Positions 6,885 through 10,642 of a stretch of DNA of 10,642 nucleotides are shown in pieces. Below the pieces are notes generated by a model. The model saw only the letters and a program-made list of their open reading frames with translations. It did no database searches and was not told the DNA's origin. This stretch comes from Clostridia bacterium. GTDB lineage: Bacteria; Bacillota_A; Clostridia; Oscillospirales; CAG-272. How positions within the stretch are numbered: the stretch's first letter is position 1; each line of letters opens with the position of its first letter. Where the stretch lies: assembly GCA_017935805.1 (NCBI GenBank), contig JAGBGV010000285.1, positions 1-10,642 of the forward strand. Direction: 5' to 3'. Both the position numbers and the translations under genes were made by a program.

Positions 6885-7655
6885 TTATTTTCTTTCGATT
6901 GTGTAATCCTTGCCGTTAACCTTTACGATCTTGGATTCGTCAACCTTTGCATAGGAATCTTCATCAACGAAGAGATTGAAGTCATCGTGACCCTTCATGA
7001 TTGTAGCGGGGATGAGATTTGTAACCTCGTTGTGGAGACAGCCTGCAACAGCGTCAGCCTTAACTGCGTAAGGAACGATGGAAACGATCTGCTTGCACTG
7101 GAGGATCTGGTAAACTGTCATGGAAACAGCCTGCTTCGGAACATCGTTGATTGTTGCGAACCAGCCTTCACCAACCTGCTGATTCTTGCAGGTGTCGTTA
7201 AGGTTAACTACGATGTAAGCTTCCTTTGTGTCGAAGTCTGCCGGCGGGTCATTGAACGCGATGTGTGCGTTTTCGCCGATACCGATAAGACCGATATCAA
7301 TGGGAGCGCTGCGAAGCTCAGCAGTAAGAGCCGCGATGCCCTCGGGTGTGCCGTCAACGAGATGAGCAGCCTTGAGATTGATCTTGTTGATGAATCTTTC
7401 CTTCAGATACTTTCTGAAGCTTGCGATGTGAGTTTCGGGAAGATCAACGTATTCGTCCAGGTGGAACATTTCAACCTTGGACCAGTCAACGTCGCGTGTG
7501 ATCAGCTCTTCGATTGTTGTGAGCTGGGATGCGCCTGTGGAGAGAACGATTCTTGCGTTACCCTTTTCAGCGATAGCTTTGTTGATCTCTGCTGCAACGA
7601 AGTCAGCTGCGTTTGCGCCGAGAGCTTTTGAGTCTTTGCTGATGATGATTTTCAT
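6885..7655 (-). CDS. nagB: Glucosamine-6-phosphate deaminase/isomerase, divergent subfamily
   Basis: 256 aa. It has the NagB / 6-phosphogluconolactonase-type fold signatures: a phosphate-binding loop VLSTGAS at 37-43, FHLDEYVDLP at 64-73 with Asp67 at the position of the E. coli proton-transfer Asp72, and GIGENAHIAFNDPPADF at 125-141 with His131 matching catalytic His143. The residue matching E. coli Asp141 is Asn129 and the one matching Glu148 is Asp136, so the ring-opening relay is altered. The middle GEGWFATINDVPKQAVSMTV (162-181) aligns with the VPxxAxT segment of NagB. Expected reaction: glucosamine 6-phosphate to fructose 6-phosphate plus ammonia in the cytoplasm, acting on the product of the adjacent nagA. 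Start supported by AGGAG (7664-7668), eight bases upstream. A deaminase for another hexosamine phosphate is a real alternative. Confidence 0.85.
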   Translation of the reverse strand: MKIIISKDSKALGANAADFVAAEINKAIAEKGNARIVLSTGASQLTTIEELITRDVDWSKVEMFHLDEYVDLPETHIASFRKYLKERFINKINLKAAHLVDGTPEGIAALTAELRSAPIDIGLIGIGENAHIAFNDPPADFDTKEAYIVVNLNDTCKNQQVGEGWFATINDVPKQAVSMTVYQILQCKQIVSIVPYAVKADAVAGCLHNEVTNLIPATIMKGHDDFNLFVDEDSYAKVDESKIVKVNGKDYTIERK

Positions 7656-7673
7656 GTTTTTTACTCCTTAGTG

Positions 7674-7690
7674 CCTTATATATAATAAGG
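7674..7690. repeat. AT-rich inverted repeat upstream of nagB
   Basis: CCTTAT and ATAAGG flank a five-base ATATA spacer, ending six bases before the AGGAG of nagB. It could be an operator or a weak hairpin near the ribosome binding site. No convincing -35/-10 pair for a separate nagB promoter is seen in this 75-base gap, and no terminator with a T-run follows the esterase gene, so readthrough from the esterase promoter is likely. Confidence 0.35.
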
Positions 7691-7730
7691 AAGATTTTTG
7701 ATTATTTTTTATCCCTTGCGGGAGATATGC

Positions 7731-8765
7731 TCAAAGGTATTTTCTGAAGAATTCTGCCGCCTTATTACCGCCGAATTGATGTCCGCCGGGGTGGATATCT
7801 GTGTGGAGAAGATCGGGAATTCCCGCAGCGTCGTAGATCTCCTTTGTGCCGAGGTATCCCCGGTGGAGATCCTTGTAGGGGAAGCAGTGGTCGAACAGTC
7901 CCATTTCAAGAAGCAGCGGACGGGGGGCAATGAGACCTGCGATATCGTAGGTGTCGAAATACTTGTACAGATTCGGCACAATTTGTGATCCGCAGAAGTT
8001 TGCGTTTTGAATAGCGAACGCAGAGAAGGGGTTGACGTATCCGATAATATCTGCCGCCTTGATGCGAGGTTCAACTGCGGTGGCGAATGTTGTGATCGTT
8101 CCGCCGTATGACAGACCCATCATGCCGATGCGATCGGGGTCGACTTCATCCAGTGTCTGGAGATAGTCCACACAACGGGTAATATCGAAGATGTTGAGCG
8201 TCATTGGGTATATGCCAAACAGCGCACCTTTGTTGAAGTTGATATTGCAGATGTCGCGACCTGTAGACATAGCTTCAATGTATTCGCGTCTTTCACCAAA
8301 TCCTCGAAGATCGGGTGCAATCGTGACAAATCCTTCCTTCGCCATCTGCTCCGCGTAGTTATAGTTCATTTTTGAAATCTCAGCGCTGTGCATCTGGTCG
8401 CCGCGAACTCCTGCAACGGGGTCCTTTCCGTAAGGACCGTGACCGTGACTGCAAACGATGGCAGGCAGACGCTCACCGGGCTTGCGGTTTGCCGGGATGA
8501 GCACGTAGCAGGGAATCGCCATATATTCGTCAGCATTGATAATAACACGCTGTCTTATGTAGCCATCCTGCTCCTCGCTGAATTCGATTTTTGGCTCAAG
8601 CGGAACTCTTGCCGGGAAGTCACCAAGCAAGTCAAGCAGCTTTTCGTGAGCCGTTTTGTGCCATTCGTCAAAGCTCATGCCTGCATTGCGGAAGCTGAGG
8701 CGGGGCTTGTGATCCTTGGCGATTTTGTTCCACATATCGTAAAGATAAAAGGAATGTTCTGACAT
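7731..8765 (-). CDS. Cytoplasmic alpha/beta-hydrolase, acetyl-ester-hydrolase-like
   Basis: 344 aa from the ATG at 8765. An upstream in-frame ATG at 8804 would add 13 residues but lacks a well-placed ribosome binding site; 8765 has GGAGGA (8773-8778). No signal peptide. Alpha/beta-hydrolase landmarks in order: IVCSHGHG at 103-110 (oxyanion region), a GFVTIAPDLRGFGERR strand and turn at 145-160, IGMMGLSYGG at 213-222 with nucleophile Ser219, RPLLLEMGLFDHCFP at 282-296 with acid Asp292, and HPGGHQF at 325-331 with catalytic His329. The layout resembles the dienelactone-hydrolase / Abhydrolase_7 / acetyl-xylan-esterase group. It is the first gene before nagB and nagA on the same strand, so a role in removing O-acetyl or another ester group from an imported sugar is a reasonable guess. 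The triad is clear; the substrate is unknown. Confidence 0.88.
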   Translation of the reverse strand: MSEHSFYLYDMWNKIAKDHKPRLSFRNAGMSFDEWHKTAHEKLLDLLGDFPARVPLEPKIEFSEEQDGYIRQRVIINADEYMAIPCYVLIPANRKPGERLPAIVCSHGHGPYGKDPVAGVRGDQMHSAEISKMNYNYAEQMAKEGFVTIAPDLRGFGERREYIEAMSTGRDICNINFNKGALFGIYPMTLNIFDITRCVDYLQTLDEVDPDRIGMMGLSYGGTITTFATAVEPRIKAADIIGYVNPFSAFAIQNANFCGSQIVPNLYKYFDTYDIAGLIAPRPLLLEMGLFDHCFPYKDLHRGYLGTKEIYDAAGIPDLLHTDIHPGGHQFGGNKAAEFFRKYL

Positions 8766-8837
8766 TGATAAGTCCTCCGTGACTATACACGATGAAAAAA
8801 GCATGGGGCATTCTCAAACGCCTCCTACACCGCATAT

Positions 8838-8866
8838 ATTATAGCATATCATCGCGAACAAATCGA
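8838..8866 (-). promoter_or_regulatory. Extended -10 promoter for the esterase-nagB-nagA unit
   Basis: On the minus strand TGC-TATAAT (8838-8846) is an extended -10 element. A poor -35, TCGATT (8861-8866), is 17 bases upstream, the pattern expected when the TGn motif compensates. The leader to the ATG at 8765 is about 65 nt. Confidence 0.65.
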
Positions 8867-9120
8867 CTGCCCAATGATATTATTTACCATTTGTTCATTT
8901 TTATTGCAGAGTTAGACAAACGCAGAATCGACAAATGCCTAACTTTTTCACTGTGCAGTGCTGAAAGAAACGGAGGGAGGACTGAAAAAATCATAGATGT
9001 TTTGCGAAGGAAGGTTTTTTGCATATTGTTAATCTGAACAAATTGTGAATGAGTTTATAGTGCAAAACGCAGAAATCAATTTTTGGTTGATATTTACTCT
9101 GCCAAATTTTATCGAATTAG

Positions 9121-9149
9121 TTGACAAAAAGTAGAGGGTTTGTTATAAT
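9121..9149 (+). promoter_or_regulatory. Perfect-consensus sigma-A promoter for the CBM9-like surface protein
   Basis: TTGACA at 9121-9126 and TATAAT at 9144-9149 are separated by exactly 17 bases, matching the consensus at all 12 positions. Predicted start near 9156, leaving a leader of roughly 120 nt before the ATG at 9279. High basal expression would be expected unless it is regulated by a repressor or by the leader. Confidence 0.9.
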
Positions 9150-9161
9150 TACGAATGTATT

Positions 9162-9230
9162 AAAGTGCACTTTTTTCGTTATGCGTCGGCATAGAAAGGC
9201 TATGGTGTACAATACGCAAAAGTGTGCTTT
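9162..9230 (+). promoter_or_regulatory. Potentially structured 5' leader of the surface-protein gene
   Basis: Three nested pairings can form in the transcript: AAAGUGCAC (9162-9170) with GUGUGCUUU (9222-9230), nine pairs including two G.U; UGCGU (9182-9186) with ACGCA (9214-9218); and a hairpin CAUAG-AAAGG-CUAUG (9190-9204). The first arm is also part of a 12-base DNA palindrome, AAAGTGCACTTT (9162-9173), which could instead be a repressor site close to the start of transcription. It does not match a riboswitch class that I recognise. Confidence 0.4.
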
Positions 9231-9278
9231 CAAGCATAATTAAGCCTTTACGGCAATTTTAGTAAGGAGAGAGAACTT

Positions 9279-10642
9279 ATGAAAAAGTTTCTGACACTCA
9301 TTATTGCAGCAGCAATGATGATCGGCTTTGCTGTAGCAGCAAATGCAGCTTTCGGCATAGTCGTTGAAGCAAACAAGGTAGACGAGAAGCCCAATATGGA
9401 ATACATTGACGAATCCTGGGGCGAACCCGTAGCAACTAACATCACATCCGCATCTGAAAACACATGGCTCTGGAGATACTGGAATGAATACGTTGATACA
9501 TGCTACTACACAAACACAGGCACTGGTACTGACGGTCGTGTTACTTGCGAACCCGAAGACCTTCCCATCGATCTTTACATCTGCTGGGACAACAAGTATC
9601 TTTACGTTGCATTTGACGTAGAGGACCACAGCATTTCCGGTAACGTAAATCGCCATCGCGGTGACGGTATCCACCTTTGGGTTGAGCCTGCTGAAATTAT
9701 TGCTGACCCCACAATTGGTGTTGAAGACAACGGCGACGACAGAGACTATTTTACTTCCTACGGTTATCCTCTTGATTACAGACAGTATCTGTGGACATTC
9801 GACGCTTCTGACTGGGACTGCGAGGCAGAAGGCGCAGCAGAAGGTTGCGAATATTACATCAACCCTGAACTCGAAGACAGATGGCACGCTACAATCGCTA
9901 TCCCGTGGATCAACCTCGGTATGAATAAGACTCATCTCGTTGACGGTTACGAAGTAGCTATCGCATTCATGCGCGTTTCCTCCAGAATGGACTATGCACA
10001 GGGCCCCGGTCTTGACGAAGGTTATTCCGGCGGTCTCTGCTGGGGTAAGTACTTCATGAAGACTAATTCTTGGGGCGAACCCGGCAACTATTCCCTGAAT
10101 ACTCTCGTACTCCGCGACCCTGCAACAGCCGGTCAGTACACACCTCCGGCAACTGAGACACAGGCTCCTGAGACAGATGCACCTGAAACAGACGCACCCG
10201 AAACAGAAGCTCCCGAAACAGAAGCTCCTGAAACAGACGCACCTGAAACTGATGCACCTGAAACAGATGCTCCCGAAACAGACGCACCCGAGACAGACGC
10301 TCCCGAAACAGATGCACCCGAGACAGATGCACCCGAGACAGATGCACCTGAAACAGATGCACCTGAAACAGACGCTCCTGAAACAGATGCTCCTGAAACA
10401 GACGCACCTGAAACAGATGCACCTGAAACAGATGCTCCTGAAACAGACGCTCCCGAAACAGATGCACCTGAAACAGATGCTCCCGAAACAGACGCACCCG
10501 AGACAGACGCACCTGAAACAGATGCTCCTGTAGCTCCCGAGACAGATGCTCCTGCAACAGACGCTCCTGCAACAGACGCTCCTGTAGCAACACCCGCTGA
10601 ACCTGCAAAGAAGGGCAACACCGGTCTTATCATCGGTATCGT
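9279..10642 (+). CDS. Secreted surface protein with CBM9-like domain and ETDAP-repeat linker (C-terminus beyond window)
   Basis: 454 codons are visible, open to the right edge. The signal peptide is MKKFLTLIIAAAMMIGFAVA plus ANA, with a cut after residue 23. Residues about 40-283 resemble a family 9 carbohydrate-binding domain: DLYICWDNKYLYVAFDVED (98-116) is the characteristic strand, GDGIHLWVEP (128-137) the next, and RWHATIAIPW..LG (201-214) the typical late motif. Six cysteines (75, 90, 102, 181, 190, 254) could form disulfides. From residue 293 a Pro/Thr/acidic linker of 28 five-residue units follows, then PAEPAKKGNTGLIIGIV, which looks like the beginning of a membrane-spanning or wall-anchoring segment. 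Expected role: sugar binding or attachment on the cell surface, not catalysis. Start supported by AAGGAG (9264-9269), nine bases upstream. It has its own strong promoter and faces away from the esterase operon. Confidence 0.87.
   Translation, partial: MKKFLTLIIAAAMMIGFAVAANAAFGIVVEANKVDEKPNMEYIDESWGEPVATNITSASENTWLWRYWNEYVDTCYYTNTGTGTDGRVTCEPEDLPIDLYICWDNKYLYVAFDVEDHSISGNVNRHRGDGIHLWVEPAEIIADPTIGVEDNGDDRDYFTSYGYPLDYRQYLWTFDASDWDCEAEGAAEGCEYYINPELEDRWHATIAIPWINLGMNKTHLVDGYEVAIAFMRVSSRMDYAQGPGLDEGYSGGLCWGKYFMKTNSWGEPGNYSLNTLVLRDPATAGQYTPPATETQAPETDAPETDAPETEAPETEAPETDAPETDAPETDAPETDAPETDAPETDAPETDAPETDAPETDAPETDAPETDAPETDAPETDAPETDAPETDAPETDAPETDAPETDAPETDAPETDAPVAPETDAPATDAPATDAPVATPAEPAKKGNTGLIIGI
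10155..10583 (+). repeat. 15-bp tandem repeat encoding (Glu-Thr-Asp-Ala-Pro)n, 28 units
   Basis: Twenty-five contiguous 15-base units run from 10155 to 10529. A 9-base interruption (GTAGCTCCC) follows, then three more units (10539-10583), the last two reading ATDAP. The period is fixed, but third codon positions alternate (GAC/GAT, GCA/GCT, CCT/CCC, GAA/GAG). A 50-base block at 10251-10300 recurs exactly at 10461-10510, 14 units away. The encoded stretch is a rigid, acidic, probably extended wall-spanning linker. Confidence 0.95.

Larger units (their letters stand above)
8766..9278. other. Divergent intergenic region between esterase and surface-protein genes
   Basis: 513 bases hold the two oppositely directed promoters listed separately, plus several short inverted repeats that could be regulator sites: CTTT..CACTG-TG-CAGTG..AAAG at 8943-8967 and ATCAA-N7-TTGAT at 9075-9091, the latter ending 29 bases before the plus-strand -35. 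An 81-codon plus-strand open frame (8792-9037) has no ribosome binding site and overlaps the esterase promoter; I do not consider it a gene. Between about 8870 and 9070 I see nothing else that I can name. Confidence 0.5.

Noticed and set aside
6708..7631. 307-codon plus-strand open frame across nagA and nagB
   Set aside because: Antisense shadow, in register with nagB codons; it covers two clear genes and has no ribosome binding site.
7711..7726. Short CCC-GCAA-GGG hairpin between esterase and nagB as a terminator
   Set aside because: The stem is only about four pairs and on the transcribed strand it is followed by A-rich, not T-rich, sequence.
8671..8811. Possible leader peptide before the esterase (ATG at 8811 with GGAGG nine bases upstream)
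   Set aside because: The frame does not stop near the esterase start but runs about 47 codons into it, so it looks like a chance start. It is only of interest if ribosome profiling shows initiation there.
8792..9037. 81-codon plus-strand open frame beginning MKKAWGIL
   Set aside because: No ribosome binding site, it overlaps the esterase leader and promoter, and the translation resembles no family I know.
10133..10633. Minus-strand collagen-like GASVS repeat protein and other repeat-rich frames at 10063-10608
   Set aside because: All are readings of the 15-base tandem repeat. The plus-strand frame has a signal peptide, a domain and a promoter; these do not.

Overview
This window looks like a chromosomal segment from a low-to-mid GC Gram-positive anaerobe, most likely an uncultured member of the Clostridia. 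I base that on AAGGAG-type ribosome binding sites before nearly every gene, textbook sigma-A promoters with 17-bp spacers, short Sec signal peptides, compact rho-independent terminators, and a surface protein with a long Pro/Thr/acidic linker leading into a C-terminal hydrophobic segment. The assignment is an inference; there is no rRNA or marker gene here.

Left part (1-5460, all minus strand): a tandem array of at least three secreted right-handed beta-helix paralogs. The leftmost is cut by the window edge (1-384), followed by 555-2894 (779 aa) and 3049-5391 (780 aa). Each has its own -35/-10 pair and ribosome binding site, and the two complete ones have their own terminator. All three share a signal peptide, a conserved basic segment just after it, an acidic linker and then the beta-helix fold. 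They look like pectate-lyase-fold carbohydrate-active enzymes, perhaps GH141-like, but the substrate cannot be read from sequence.

Middle part (5456-8765, minus strand): after about 200 bases of unassigned sequence comes a probable operon, transcribed right to left: a cytoplasmic alpha/beta-hydrolase esterase (7731-8765), a divergent glucosamine-6-phosphate deaminase nagB (6885-7655) and N-acetylglucosamine-6-phosphate deacetylase nagA (5702-6883), closed by a strong terminator. nagB and nagA are one base apart. The pair would convert an N-acetylhexosamine 6-phosphate to fructose 6-phosphate, acetate and ammonia.

Right part (8766-10642): a 513-bp divergent intergenic region carries an extended -10 promoter for the esterase on the minus strand and a perfect-consensus sigma-A promoter on the plus strand. 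The latter drives, after a roughly 120-nt leader that can fold, a secreted surface protein with a CBM9-like carbohydrate-binding domain and a 28-unit ETDAP linker. This gene runs off the right end.

Taken together the region reads as a glycan-foraging neighbourhood: secreted beta-helix proteins outside the cell, a sugar-binding surface protein, and cytoplasmic esterase plus amino-sugar catabolism. The joint role is an inference from proximity. No tRNA, rRNA, CRISPR array or recognisable insertion sequence was seen.
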